Source: Candidatus Obscuribacterales bacterium (GTDB lineage Bacteria; Cyanobacteriota; Vampirovibrionia; Obscuribacterales; Obscuribacteraceae). From it: a stretch of 64,000 bases of DNA. The translations under genes and the position numbers were made by a program. Below the pieces are notes generated by a model. It saw only the letters and a program-made list of their open reading frames with translations. It ran no database searches and was not told the origin of the DNA. This document shows, one piece after another, positions 17,121 through 25,964 of this stretch. Location: assembly GCA_019745505.1 (NCBI GenBank), contig JAIETE010000046.1, positions 1 through 64,000 on the forward strand, in the 5' to 3' direction. How positions within the stretch are numbered: the first letter of the stretch is position 1; the number at the start of each line of letters is the position of its first letter.

Positions 17121-17909
17121 CTAGCGCGCGGCAAGCAATTCCTGCGCGTTGAAATACTGGGCTGTCGTGCCGCCATCGACGACCAGCACTTGACCGGTAA
17201 TAAACGACGCCAGCGGCATTGATAGAAATGCAACGGCGGCGGAAACTTCCTCCGGCTTGCCTATGCGCTTGAGCATCGCCACATTTTCGACGGCAACGCG
17301 AAACTCCGGACTCTTCAAAATACCCTCGGTGAGAGGTGTTTCGATATAACCGGGAGCGATCGCGTTGACGCGAATTTTTTCCGGCGCCCACTCTTGGGCG
17401 AGCGCGCGAGTCGCTTGATTGAGAGCAGCCTTTGTGACGCCATACATCAAGCCGGAGCCGACGGTTCCTATACCGGCGATGGAGGTGATAAACACAACAT
17501 TGGCATCACTGCCTTTGAGAAGCCAGGGATGTGCGTCACGACACATGGCCAATGCGGAATTCAAATTGGTTTCGAGCAGAAGATCGAGCTCATCGCTCGA
17601 AAATTGCATAAACTTCTTACGAATATTGGTGCCGACATTATTGACTAGAATGTCCAGCTTGCCAATATTTCCGACTTCCTTGAATATATGAGAGCGTCCT
17701 TCCTCCGTTGTCACGTCTGCCGCGACCAGATGAACCCTATCTGCATAACGGCTGCCGCCCGAGGCCTTCTCGAGTTCGTCGAGTCCGCGCGCTACCATTA
17801 CGACCTCGGCACCCAGTTCCAGGAATTCCTGAGCGCAAGCTCGACCAATCCCTTTGGACGCTCCGGTAATAAGGGCCACTTTGCCTTCAAGTGTCCAACG
17901 TTTTGTCAT
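17121..17909 (-). CDS. SDR family oxidoreductase (tropinone-reductase/FabG-like)
   Basis: 262 residues, the classical length. NAD(P) motif GASKGIG near residue 16, NNVGTN strand motif, Ser in [12 protein letters not shown], active site YGVTK, and [19 protein letters not shown] preference is suggested by ARG at the end of beta-2. Substrate unknown: a ketone/alcohol pair. Monocistronic as far as visible. Confidence 0.9.
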   Translation of the reverse strand: MTKRWTLEGKVALITGASKGIGRACAQEFLELGAEVVMVARGLDELEKASGGSRYADRVHLVAADVTTEEGRSHIFKEVGNIGKLDILVNNVGTNIRKKFMQFSSDELDLLLETNLNSALAMCRDAHPWLLKGSDANVVFITSIAGIGTVGSGLMYGVTKAALNQATRALAQEWAPEKIRVNAIAPGYIETPLTEGILKSPEFRVAVENVAMLKRIGKPEEVSAAVAFLSMPLASFITGQVLVVDGGTTAQYFNAQELLAAR

Positions 17910-17969
17910 TGCGAAACCTCCGGCTCTTTGGGGAGCCCTAGTATACGCAATTATTGGTGGGGAAAAATT

Positions 17970-18203
17970 CTATGAAACTCGAAACATGCACTTTGCCTGC
18001 TCCCGACAGGCATACGAATCACCAAAAGTACCGACGTTTTCGAGATGACTGGTCAATGCCGAAAGAACGGCATAAACCTCGGGGCTGTTTTGCCCATATG
18101 ACTCTTGCGCACTTTGGTAGGCCCGCTGGTAAAGCATACGCTGAAACTCGGGAGCAGCCTTTTGGGCCGCAGACAGCAGCATTTTATACTTTTCGATTCT
18201 CAT
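17970..18203 (-). CDS. small TPR-like protein
   Basis: 77 residues with an excellent ribosome binding site (AAGGAG, 8 nt before ATG). The sequence SYGQNSPEVYAVLSALTSHLENVG has the YG-x-x-[SH]-PE-V-A-x-x-L-x-x-L-A pattern of TPR_12/kinesin-light-chain-type repeats, with one and a half repeats only. A similar pattern (AYGAQSKEAAIQMSGLC) occurs in the protein at 19127. Probably a protein-protein interaction module. Confidence 0.6.
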   Translation of the reverse strand: MRIEKYKMLLSAAQKAAPEFQRMLYQRAYQSAQESYGQNSPEVYAVLSALTSHLENVGTFGDSYACREQAKCMFRVS

Positions 18204-18336
18204 AGCGGGTCTCCTTATGCCTCCAACATTTCAACCTTCTCAGAGATATGTGAGGAATCTGTGAAGATCCCCAATGACGGCGAAGATGGGCATTTTGTTT
18301 CGTCCGGTCCCGGCGTTTGAGCCCCAAAAGAGACGA

Positions 18337-18789
18337 TTAGTAATCGGGCTTTGCCCCACTGGCAATTTTTGCGCGCCTGTCATTAGCCTTTCTCCAATCC
18401 CACGGCGCTATTACATGCGCAGACTTCCAGAGCCCGATTTTGTGCTTGCGTGCGTCCAGCTCAAGCCTGCGAAGCTTATTGTCGGTCGGAGCAAAGGAGC
18501 GGAACCACCAGGCGGCACCACGACCAACCATTGATTGATTGACCGACCTTTTACCCACATAGATCTTGCCGACCGTTCTTCCATATCGATCTTTGCCGTG
18601 CGACTCGATTCGAATCTTCTTCTTGGAAGTCAGCTTAGCCAGAAGATTCCTCGACTCAATTCCATAGGGTTGGGCAATCTCCGGTGCATCAATACCTTCC
18701 AATCGAATCGTGCGTCCGTCGGAAAGTTTCAACGTGTCGCCATCATGCACGGAAACCACCAGTGCAAGACTGATGAGCAGCACTTTCAT
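18337..18789 (-). CDS. thermonuclease-like (SNase) exported nuclease
   Basis: About 150 residues from the ATG at 18789, with a short signal-like hydrophobic start (KVLLISLALVVSV). SNase fold motifs: VHDGDTLKL, RLEGIDAPEIAQPYG (catalytic Arg and Ca2+ Asp), KDRYGRTVGKIYV with the second catalytic Arg, and GLWKS. The catalytic Glu position falls in the GIDAPE/KDRYGR region as usual. It should cleave DNA/RNA in a Ca2+-dependent way outside the cytoplasm. Confidence 0.85.
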   Translation of the reverse strand: MKVLLISLALVVSVHDGDTLKLSDGRTIRLEGIDAPEIAQPYGIESRNLLAKLTSKKKIRIESHGKDRYGRTVGKIYVGKRSVNQSMVGRGAAWWFRSFAPTDNKLRRLELDARKHKIGLWKSAHVIAPWDWRKANDRRAKIASGAKPDY

Positions 18790-18807
18790 TTTGCACAAAC
18801 TTTCTAG

Positions 18808-18824
18808 GTGGATTAATAATCCAC
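18808..18824. promoter_or_regulatory. 17-bp perfect dyad upstream of the nuclease gene
   Basis: GTGGATTAATAATCCAC is self-complementary around one base and sits 19 nt upstream of the nuclease start. It is a candidate operator. The rest of the 18825-19126 gap shows no gene or clear element. Confidence 0.4.
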
Positions 18825-19126
18825 TGAAGCGATCTGTCCCAATTCACCAGGAGCTAGTTTTTGTAAGAACAAATCCTTCTTTCTAGATTTTGCCGTTGCA
18901 GTCTTCGGTGCTGGTCGATACCCCAATCGTCAAATTCATCGCCGGCGCTTCGCAAGCAGTTTATGGGGATCGAGTGTCTTATCACCGGCAACCAGCAGCA
19001 CCACTGCATTGTCGAGTGTAGAGTCGCACCAGCAGCCTGTCAAGACCGATTTTTAATGCCGCACTTTGAACTTTCCAGGGCAAATCTACGTACTTGCCTG
19101 TAACGACAAAGAGCGAGGTGATTGTC

Positions 19127-19771
19127 ATGAATAGAAAACTGAAAGCTCTGTTTCCCTTTCCTTTCAAGATTCTCGGTGGTGCCCGTGTGAAAATCGACGA
19201 GATGCTCTGTGAAAAGCCAACCTGGCAATTACACTTCGAAAAGGCTCAGCAAATCTACTACTCCAGACGAGGCAAACGAAAGGAGGGCTACGCGCAATTT
19301 GAAGCACACGCATTGAAGGCTCTTGCAATCTCGAAGGATGAGGAAAACCTTGCGGCGGCAGCTAGAACACTCTCTCTAATTTCAAAATTTCAGTATGAAA
19401 TAGGTCATGCGGACTGTATCAAAACATTGAAAGAATCAATAGTCGCGGCAAAATCAGCATACGGAGCGCAGAGCAAGGAAGCGGCGATTCAAATGTCCGG
19501 GCTCTGCCTCAAGCTGGAGGAATTGGGGCTAAATGAGGAGGCCGATGAGATAGCCTGGCAGGCATTCGAGATGATCGAGAAAAATACATCCTTCAGCGAA
19601 AAACTCTCCCTGAACGACGCAGTCATAGAAATTGCGCTCGCGGCAAAAGACACGCAAACGGCAATTGAAGCGGCATACAGAGGTATCAGGTTGACCAAAT
19701 TGAATGTGGACCCACAATCGATGGAATATCGAAAGAGGCTTGAATATTATCACTCCATCATTGCGTCTTAG
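19127..19771 (+). CDS. TPR-like repeat protein
   Basis: Start at 19127 chosen because GCGAGGTG precedes it and the earlier start would be a TTG. About 214 residues. Several helix-turn-helix repeats (AQFEAHALKALAISKDEEN, AKSAYGAQSKEAAIQMSG, LGLNEEADEIAWQAFEMIE, DTQTAIEAAYRGIRL) form a TPR array. The N-terminus has a Phe/Pro-rich hydrophobic patch but no clear signal peptide. Function unknown. Confidence 0.65.
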   Translation: MNRKLKALFPFPFKILGGARVKIDEMLCEKPTWQLHFEKAQQIYYSRRGKRKEGYAQFEAHALKALAISKDEENLAAAARTLSLISKFQYEIGHADCIKTLKESIVAAKSAYGAQSKEAAIQMSGLCLKLEELGLNEEADEIAWQAFEMIEKNTSFSEKLSLNDAVIEIALAAKDTQTAIEAAYRGIRLTKLNVDPQSMEYRKRLEYYHSIIAS

Positions 19772-19906
19772 CGCGCGATTGCAGCAATTGCGCTCGGTCA
19801 AAGGCATTCCCAATCCGATAGCGATGCCCTACAATCGTAAATTCTTGGATTGCGACAGACACTTGGAATCCAGACAAATTAAACCCTGCAGCAAACGGAT
19901 TACCTG

Positions 19907-22069
19907 ATGCGGAAATCAATTCGACCGATCGCTTGGATCATGCTTTTCCTCCTGACCGGCAGCACCTATTTTGGTGGCAGCTTACCTGCACATGCAGATT
20001 CGACAGGAAAGGCACAATCCGACGCCAACAGCGTCGATTCCGATGCAGACGGCAACGTTAGCAATTTAGCGCCCGAACCAATCCTTCACCCGCTGGATCC
20101 CCTGACGAAATCCGAACTTGCTGATTCAGTGCTGATCTTGAAAGAGTCCGGCAAATTTGGAAAAAATGTTTCGCTAGTTTCTCTCACTCTAGTTGAGCCG
20201 GAGAAGCAAATCGTCCTGAATTTCAAACACGGAGATCCTATCGAACGCAAGTCGATTGCTGTCCTCTACGGAATGGATAACAACCAGACGCATGAAGTTA
20301 TTACCGATCTGAACAACAAAAAAATCGCCTCCGATATTCTGCGCAAGAATATTCAGCCAATGCAGTTGGAAGAAGACACTCCTGTCGGCATTGATATTCT
20401 AAAGGCGAATTCCGCCTGGATGAAAGGTCTGGAGCGGCGCGGCATCAAGGATATGACCAACGTGCATATGGAGATGTTCGTCGTCGGCAACCCGGTCGAC
20501 ATTAACAATCCCCAAAACGACAGACTGCTGCGCGCCTACCCCTTCTATCGAGCGGTAGGGGACAACTCGTTCGGAGAACCAATCGAAGGTTTGTCAGCAC
20601 TCGTCAATTTGACAAAGAAAAGTGCCGAAGTGCGTGACGCGAAAGACATCATTCCTTTAGCCGGGATCTCCTCCAATTATTTGAATCCGCGATATGTGGG
20701 CAAGTTGCGCCCGCCCTGCAAGCCACTGATCACATCGCAGCCGGACGGTCCTTCGTTCTCTATCAACGGGCATGAGATCAACTGGCAGAAATGGCGCTTC
20801 CGCTACGAATTAGACTCGCGCGAAGGACTGGTTCTTCATTGCATAGGTTACGAAGACGAAGGAAGAGTTCGTCCGATCATGCATCGCCTTGCCGTCTCTG
20901 AAGTTTCGGTTCCGTATGGTGCGCCGGGAAAGGACTGGGTATGGCGCTCCCCAATCGACGAGGGCGAATACGGACTGGGTCGTTTGACCACAACACTGCG
21001 CCCCGGACATGAAGTTCCGGGTTACGCAAAAACAATCGACGAACCGTATGCAAATAGTGTCGGCACTATCAAAATCAAACCCGGCGCTCTGGCAATTTGG
21101 GAGCAAGATGGTGGCATTCTCTGGGAGCACCACGATGACGATGCCGATAGAACATCAACGCGCCGTGGACGCCAACTCGTAATCGCGCACATGTTTACGC
21201 TAGGAAATTACGACTATTTTTCGCAGTACTTTTTCAATCAAGACGGCTCTATCGACGTCAAAGTAACTCTCAACGGAGACGTCCTTGCCCAGGGCGTGCC
21301 CGATAAAGAATGCCGGGTTTGCGCTCAAGAACCCGATGAGGAAGGCCGGATAATTGCAAAAGGAGCGGAGCGGTACGGAACATTACTGGCGCCGAATATC
21401 GTCGGTATCAATCACCAGCACTTCTTCTGCTTTCGAATGGACTTCGATGTCGACGGCACTAAAAACAATCTCTACGAGCTGAACGTCAAGCCGCTCGGTG
21501 AAAGTCGCGGTCATCTGGAACAGAACACCTTCACACTGGAACGCACTCTGCTGCGTCGCGAAGAAGAAGCAGCAAGGGATCTGAATGAAGTTCAAAACCG
21601 CTGCTGGAAAGTCGTAAACCAGAATGCTAGCCGCTACCTGGGTCACTTCCCCGGCTACTTGATTGAGCCGAGCACGAATGCCTATCCTTATAGCCACCCG
21701 GACTCATACAACAGAAAGAGAGCCGGTTTTCTGCAGCACCATTTCTGGGCAACCCGGTACAAGCCTGATGAAATTTTCGCTGCCGGAGACTATCCAGCCT
21801 CCAGCGTAGGTGGAGAAGGCCTGCCGGTGTGGGTGAGTTCGGACTCCATCGACAACGAAGATATCGTCTGCTGGTATACCGTCGGCTTGACCCACACTCC
21901 GCGGGTTGAAGATTGGCCGGTAATGCCTTCGGCAACGATGGGATTCAAAATCATGCCGGAATCATTCTTCAAGCGCAATCCATCGCTCGACATTGCCGAA
22001 CCGGAAACCCCGGCTCCAAAAGAAAAGAAATCGGACAAACCGAAAAAAGCAAAATCGGCAAAAAACTAG
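19907..22069 (+). CDS. copper amine oxidase, exported
   Basis: 720 residues with a signal peptide (IRPIAWIMLFLLTGS). The copper amine oxidase core is complete: the catalytic-base Asp in IDEGEYGLG (near residue 350); the topaquinone Tyr in GNYDYFSQYF (near 434); copper ligands His-x-His in NHQHFFCFRMDFDVDG (near 503/505); and the third His in THTPRVEDWPVMP (near 663). It should oxidise primary amines to aldehydes with release of NH3 and H2O2, outside the cytoplasm. The C-terminal tail is Lys-rich. It is followed by the uricase gene in the same direction, 206 nt away, with a hairpin in between. Confidence 0.95.
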   Translation: MRKSIRPIAWIMLFLLTGSTYFGGSLPAHADSTGKAQSDANSVDSDADGNVSNLAPEPILHPLDPLTKSELADSVLILKESGKFGKNVSLVSLTLVEPEKQIVLNFKHGDPIERKSIAVLYGMDNNQTHEVITDLNNKKIASDILRKNIQPMQLEEDTPVGIDILKANSAWMKGLERRGIKDMTNVHMEMFVVGNPVDINNPQNDRLLRAYPFYRAVGDNSFGEPIEGLSALVNLTKKSAEVRDAKDIIPLAGISSNYLNPRYVGKLRPPCKPLITSQPDGPSFSINGHEINWQKWRFRYELDSREGLVLHCIGYEDEGRVRPIMHRLAVSEVSVPYGAPGKDWVWRSPIDEGEYGLGRLTTTLRPGHEVPGYAKTIDEPYANSVGTIKIKPGALAIWEQDGGILWEHHDDDADRTSTRRGRQLVIAHMFTLGNYDYFSQYFFNQDGSIDVKVTLNGDVLAQGVPDKECRVCAQEPDEEGRIIAKGAERYGTLLAPNIVGINHQHFFCFRMDFDVDGTKNNLYELNVKPLGESRGHLEQNTFTLERTLLRREEEAARDLNEVQNRCWKVVNQNASRYLGHFPGYLIEPSTNAYPYSHPDSYNRKRAGFLQHHFWATRYKPDEIFAAGDYPASSVGGEGLPVWVSSDSIDNEDIVCWYTVGLTHTPRVEDWPVMPSATMGFKIMPESFFKRNPSLDIAEPETPAPKEKKSDKPKKAKSAKN

Positions 22070-22111
22070 GCCGCGGTTATCGAGACTTTCCTCAATTGCA
22101 TGCCGAATCGC

Positions 22112-22128
22112 TCCTGATTAAATCAGGA
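22112..22128 (+). terminator. weak terminator-like hairpin after the amine oxidase gene
   Basis: TCCTGATT pairs perfectly with AATCAGGA around one base; only ATTTG follows. It could be a partial terminator or a 3'-end stabiliser. Confidence 0.4.
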
Positions 22129-22195
22129 ATTTGACGGCGTTCTACCTTGACACAACATTGACTATAGCGGGAAGATTGGCAGCTATTGAAAGGTA

Positions 22196-22225
22196 CCGTT
22201 TAACTGACTTCGGTTGGTGAAACGG
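22196..22225 (+). promoter_or_regulatory. UUCG-capped hairpin in the uricase leader
   Basis: CCGTTT pairs with AAACGG, and the inner CTGAC(TTCG)GTTGG places a C-UUCG-G tetraloop on top. This is a very stable RNA fold about 50 nt before the uricase start. Regulatory role is inference. Confidence 0.45.
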
Positions 22226-22275
22226 CGGTAGCCCGTTAGTTCTTTGTGTGGAGCGGTCCTGAGGAGGGCAAACCG

Positions 22276-23157
22276 ATGAGCGTGGGAACGGCAAACGAAA
22301 AAGCATTCGCCAGCACTCTTGTCAAGAATTCTTACGGCAAGAGCCTTGTGCGCCTGACCAAAATCAATCGGTCCGGAAAAATTCCTACTTGGAAAGAGAT
22401 TACAGTTGAAATAGAACTTGCCGGTCCAGAATTCGGTGGATGCTACTACGAAGGCGACAACAGCAAAATCGTCGCCACTGATTCAATGAAAAACACCGTC
22501 TACGTCATCGGTGCAAGAAACGATCTGAACAGTATCGAAGAGTACGGTCTGGCCCTTGCCAAACACTTTCTGGATGACTACAAACACGTAGACGAAGCGA
22601 ATATCAGAATCAGCGAAGACATCTGGTCTCAGATCCCCATTGAAGGCGGTGTGCACCCGACATCGTTCGTCAAAGCCCAAAGTGATTTGCGTTGCGCTCA
22701 CATTTGGATGACGAGAAAGGAAACAAAAATCACCTCCGGCATCGACAATCTGATTGTTGCCAAAATCACCAACTCAGAATTCGCCGGTCATATCCAGGAT
22801 GCCTACACAACTCTAAAGGACACGCACGACAGAATTTTCGGCACAAAAGTAGAAGCGAAATGGGTCTGGAAAAACCACAAAGCGGACTTTAATGCCGGAT
22901 ACGAAGCGGCCAGAAAAATCATGCTGGAAACCTTCGCTCATCATCACAGCCTCTCAGCCCAGCAAACTTTATTTGCTATGGGAGATGCGGTAATCGCAAA
23001 AGTAAGTGATATCGAGGAAATCTCATTGACCTTGCCAAATCTGCACCGCATTCCGTTCAACCTGGAACCCTTGGGAATGGACAACAAGAACGAAATCTTC
23101 GTGAACACCAGCGAACCACACGGCACCATTAGAGGAACAATGGCTCGCAAGAAGTAA
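22276..23157 (+). CDS. uricase (cofactor-independent urate oxidase)
   Basis: 293 residues from the ATG at 22276 (GAGGAGGG upstream). Two T-fold halves: NSYGKSLVRLTKINR at the start, TDSMKNTVYVIGA (the Thr/Asp of the active site), SIEEYGLALAKHFL, a second half with FVKAQSDLRCAHIW, and the C-terminal signature NLHRIPFNLEPLGMDN followed by NEIFVNTSEPHG. It converts urate and O2 to 5-hydroxyisourate and H2O2. No other purine-degradation gene lies nearby. The leader holds a UUCG hairpin. Confidence 0.95.
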   Translation: MSVGTANEKAFASTLVKNSYGKSLVRLTKINRSGKIPTWKEITVEIELAGPEFGGCYYEGDNSKIVATDSMKNTVYVIGARNDLNSIEEYGLALAKHFLDDYKHVDEANIRISEDIWSQIPIEGGVHPTSFVKAQSDLRCAHIWMTRKETKITSGIDNLIVAKITNSEFAGHIQDAYTTLKDTHDRIFGTKVEAKWVWKNHKADFNAGYEAARKIMLETFAHHHSLSAQQTLFAMGDAVIAKVSDIEEISLTLPNLHRIPFNLEPLGMDNKNEIFVNTSEPHGTIRGTMARKK

Positions 23158-23172
23158 TTAAGTTCGTCAGCT

Positions 23173-24069
23173 TTATTTGCAGGCGTACGCAGACTTCAAG
23201 GTTTCGATATCGAGTTTGGACATTTTGAAAAGAGCGAGCATCAAGTTATCGCATCGCTTCCGATCGCCGCCCTGCATCATTTCTATCAATACCGTAGGGA
23301 CAATCTGCCAAGACACTCCGAATTGGTCGACCAACCAGCCACACTGACTAGGTCTTCCACCTTCGCATAATTTCGACCAGAAATTATCGATCTCTTCTTG
23401 CGTATTGCAATTCACGATAAATGAGACACCCTCGGTGAAATTGAATGCATGTTCTATCGGGCTGTCGAAAGCCATAAACTGCTCTCCATTCAGCTCGAAG
23501 ATCGCGTGCTTGACTAAATTTACAGGTCCTTCGCCTGCCTCGAATTTGTGCGCCGCGACGACTTTCGAATTTGCGAAAATTGAAATATAGTGCGCCATCG
23601 CTCGCTCAGCCGTGCCGTTTGTATCTCCCTGAAACATGATGCACGGCGTAATCTTCTGAGCGGAATCATCGACGTTAAGGCGCCAGGAGACACCATACTT
23701 GTCGTTCACCCAGCCGAATTTTTCGCTGAAGGGATACTGGTCCAGAGGCATGAGCACATCACCACCTGCCGCCAATTTATTGAACAGCTCATCGCATTCG
23801 GCGACAGATGTGCAGCTGACGTGCAGCGAGATAGAAGGATTGGGCTTAAACATCGGGCCGCCGTTGAGCAGCATTATCTCAAGCCCTTCGATATCCAACT
23901 CCAATGCCATCAGGCTGTCCTTGGTTCGATTTGCCATCTTTGCGTTGACATCGCTGTAGTTCGTAGAGCGAAGACGCTTGATGTTTTTGAAAACAGTTTG
24001 ATAGAACGCAAAAGCCTCTTCGCCCTGATCATCAAACCACAGGCAGACTCCAAAATCCTTCACCGGCAC
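23173..24069 (-). CDS. tandem VOC (PhnB-like) domain protein
   Basis: 298 residues made of two PhnB/glyoxalase-type halves. The first (CLWFDDQGEEAFAFYQTVF) and second (CIMFQGDTNGTAERAMAHY) repeat the same opening. Both end with the conserved G-W-[VL]-[ND]-[DQ]-[KF][YF]GVSW (GWVNDKYGVSWRL, GWLVDQFGVSWQI). This two-domain layout is typical of proteins annotated as 3-demethylubiquinone methyltransferase-like, but no methyltransferase motif is present. Metal ligands are not obvious, so a catalytic role is uncertain. It begins 7 nt after glnS on the same strand, so the two are co-transcribed. Confidence 0.85.
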   Translation of the reverse strand: MPVKDFGVCLWFDDQGEEAFAFYQTVFKNIKRLRSTNYSDVNAKMANRTKDSLMALELDIEGLEIMLLNGGPMFKPNPSISLHVSCTSVAECDELFNKLAAGGDVLMPLDQYPFSEKFGWVNDKYGVSWRLNVDDSAQKITPCIMFQGDTNGTAERAMAHYISIFANSKVVAAHKFEAGEGPVNLVKHAIFELNGEQFMAFDSPIEHAFNFTEGVSFIVNCNTQEEIDNFWSKLCEGGRPSQCGWLVDQFGVSWQIVPTVLIEMMQGGDRKRCDNLMLALFKMSKLDIETLKSAYACK

Positions 24070-24076
24070 CTCGCAA

Positions 24077-25795
24077 TTACTTCTTCTGTGCCTTCGCCCA
24101 TGAATCCTTCAGCGTCACGATGCGATTGAATACAAGAGCGCCCGGCTTCGTATCTTTCGCATCGACAACAAAATATCCTTGACGCTCGAATTGAAATCTG
24201 TCGCCTGCTTGTGATTCTCCCAGGCTTCTTTCCAACTTGCAGCCTTTAAGAACTTGCAGGGCATTCGGATTTATGGCATTGAGAAACTCACTGTCCTTGC
24301 CGGTAGGAGGGGCTTCCACCGAAAGCAGACGATCGTAGAGGCGAACTTCCGCGTCCACTGCGTGACGTGCACTCACCCAGTGAATCGTTCCTTTCACCTT
24401 GCGACCGACAGGATTATTGCCCAGAGTATCCGGATCATAAGTGCAGCGCACTTCAATTACGTTGCCATCGGCATCTTTCACTACATCGGTGCACTTCACA
24501 CAGTAGGCGTAGCGCAAACGCACTTCTTGCCCCGGAGCCAGGCGGAAATAGTCCTTAGGCGGCTCCAACATGAAGTCATCTTGCTCGATGTAAATCTCTT
24601 TGCAGAAAGGCACTTTTCGCGAACCTTCCTTCGGAACATCATGAGGCCAGTAAGAAGCATCCAACTCTTCTACTTTGTCATCAGGATATCCTTCAATTAC
24701 GACTTTCAACGGTTTTAGAACCGCCATCACGCGTGGTGCCTTTTGATTCAGATCGTCTCTGATACAAAACTCCAGTTGAGCCATATCCACGGTGCTGTTT
24801 GCCTTCGCCACACCAACCGTCGCGCAGAATGCACGAATCGCTTCCGGCGTGATGCCGCGGCGGCGCATACCGGCAATCGTAGGAAGGCGGGGATCATCCC
24901 ATCCATCAACGTGCTTGCCTTCGACCAGCTCGAGCAATCGACGTTTGCTCATCACTGTATAGTTCAGATTCAAACGGGCAAATTCATACTGATGCGGGCG
25001 GCTGGGAAACTTTGCATAATCCATCAAATTATCGATGACCCAGTCATACAACTCGCGATTGTTTTCAAACTCAAGCGTGCAGATGCTGTGCGTGATGCCT
25101 TCCAAAGCATCAGAAATTGGATGCGCATAATCGTACATCGGGTAGATGCACCACTTATCACCGGTCATGTGGTGTGGGGTGTGACGAATGCGATAAAGCA
25201 TCGGGTCGCGCATCTTCATGTTGGCATTCGCCATGTCGATCTTGCCGCGCAAAACATGCTCGCCATCTTTGAATTCGCCCTTGCGCATGCGGCGGAACAA
25301 ATCCAAATTCTCTTCGACAGAACGATCGCGATAAGGGCTGTTTGTCCCCGGAGTCTTCACGTCACCGCGGTACTGTTTGGTTTCTGCATCACTCAAACTG
25401 CAAACATACGCTTTGCCCGTTTCAATCAAATGCTCAGCGTACTCGTACATTTTTTCAAAGTAATCACTCGCGTGAAAAAATCCGCTCCACTCAAAACCGA
25501 GCCAGCGAACATCATCCTGAATGCCTTCCTCAAACAAAGTATCTTCTTTGGCAGGGTCGGTATCGTCGAAGCGCAAGTTGCAACCGCTGCCACTGCCTGG
25601 CAACTTCTCCGAATATTCGATTCCGAGTCCAAAATTTAAGCAAATGGACTTGGCATGTCCTATATGCAAGAAACCGTTCGGCTCTGGAGGGAAGCGAGTC
25701 AACACCTTCTTATGGCGCTGGGCTTGCAGGTCGTCATTGATGATTTCTCTGATGAAATCAGTGGATTTCGCGGGTGCAGGTGCGGAAGAACTCAC
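24077..25795 (-). CDS. glnS: glutaminyl-tRNA synthetase
   Basis: 572 residues (E. coli 554). Class I motifs: [16 protein letters not shown] (HIGH) and [11 protein letters not shown] (KMSKS variant). GlnRS-specific blocks include [24 protein letters not shown], and the C-terminal beta-barrel anticodon domain ([33 protein letters not shown]). It charges tRNA-Gln directly. The VOC gene is 7 nt downstream. Confidence 0.95.
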   Translation of the reverse strand: MSSSAPAPAKSTDFIREIINDDLQAQRHKKVLTRFPPEPNGFLHIGHAKSICLNFGLGIEYSEKLPGSGSGCNLRFDDTDPAKEDTLFEEGIQDDVRWLGFEWSGFFHASDYFEKMYEYAEHLIETGKAYVCSLSDAETKQYRGDVKTPGTNSPYRDRSVEENLDLFRRMRKGEFKDGEHVLRGKIDMANANMKMRDPMLYRIRHTPHHMTGDKWCIYPMYDYAHPISDALEGITHSICTLEFENNRELYDWVIDNLMDYAKFPSRPHQYEFARLNLNYTVMSKRRLLELVEGKHVDGWDDPRLPTIAGMRRRGITPEAIRAFCATVGVAKANSTVDMAQLEFCIRDDLNQKAPRVMAVLKPLKVVIEGYPDDKVEELDASYWPHDVPKEGSRKVPFCKEIYIEQDDFMLEPPKDYFRLAPGQEVRLRYAYCVKCTDVVKDADGNVIEVRCTYDPDTLGNNPVGRKVKGTIHWVSARHAVDAEVRLYDRLLSVEAPPTGKDSEFLNAINPNALQVLKGCKLERSLGESQAGDRFQFERQGYFVVDAKDTKPGALVFNRIVTLKDSWAKAQKK

Positions 25796-25918
25796 GGATT
25801 GGTCCCCTGTGATGCGAGAAATATGCTTTAGGAAAGGCTATTTTACCCTTAAAGGCAGAGCCAGGCAGGGAAAAGCGGCCAAAAGTAACAGCACGTTTCT
25901 TGAAAACCGCACTAAGCG

Positions 25919-25941
25919 AAACAGGTCACGACAACCTGTTT
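25919..25941 (-). terminator. hairpin after the TPR/PDZ gene
   Basis: AAACAGGT pairs perfectly with ACCTGTTT across a 7-nt loop, 24 nt past the stop of the 25965-28811 gene; the T-run on the minus strand is only TTT, within the stem end. Confidence 0.5.
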
Positions 25942-25964
25942 GCAACCTCTGGCGGACCGCCGGC

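Noticed and set aside
24743-25639. 298-residue plus-strand frame inside glnS
   Set aside because: Exact antisense of an unmistakable GlnRS; no start signal.
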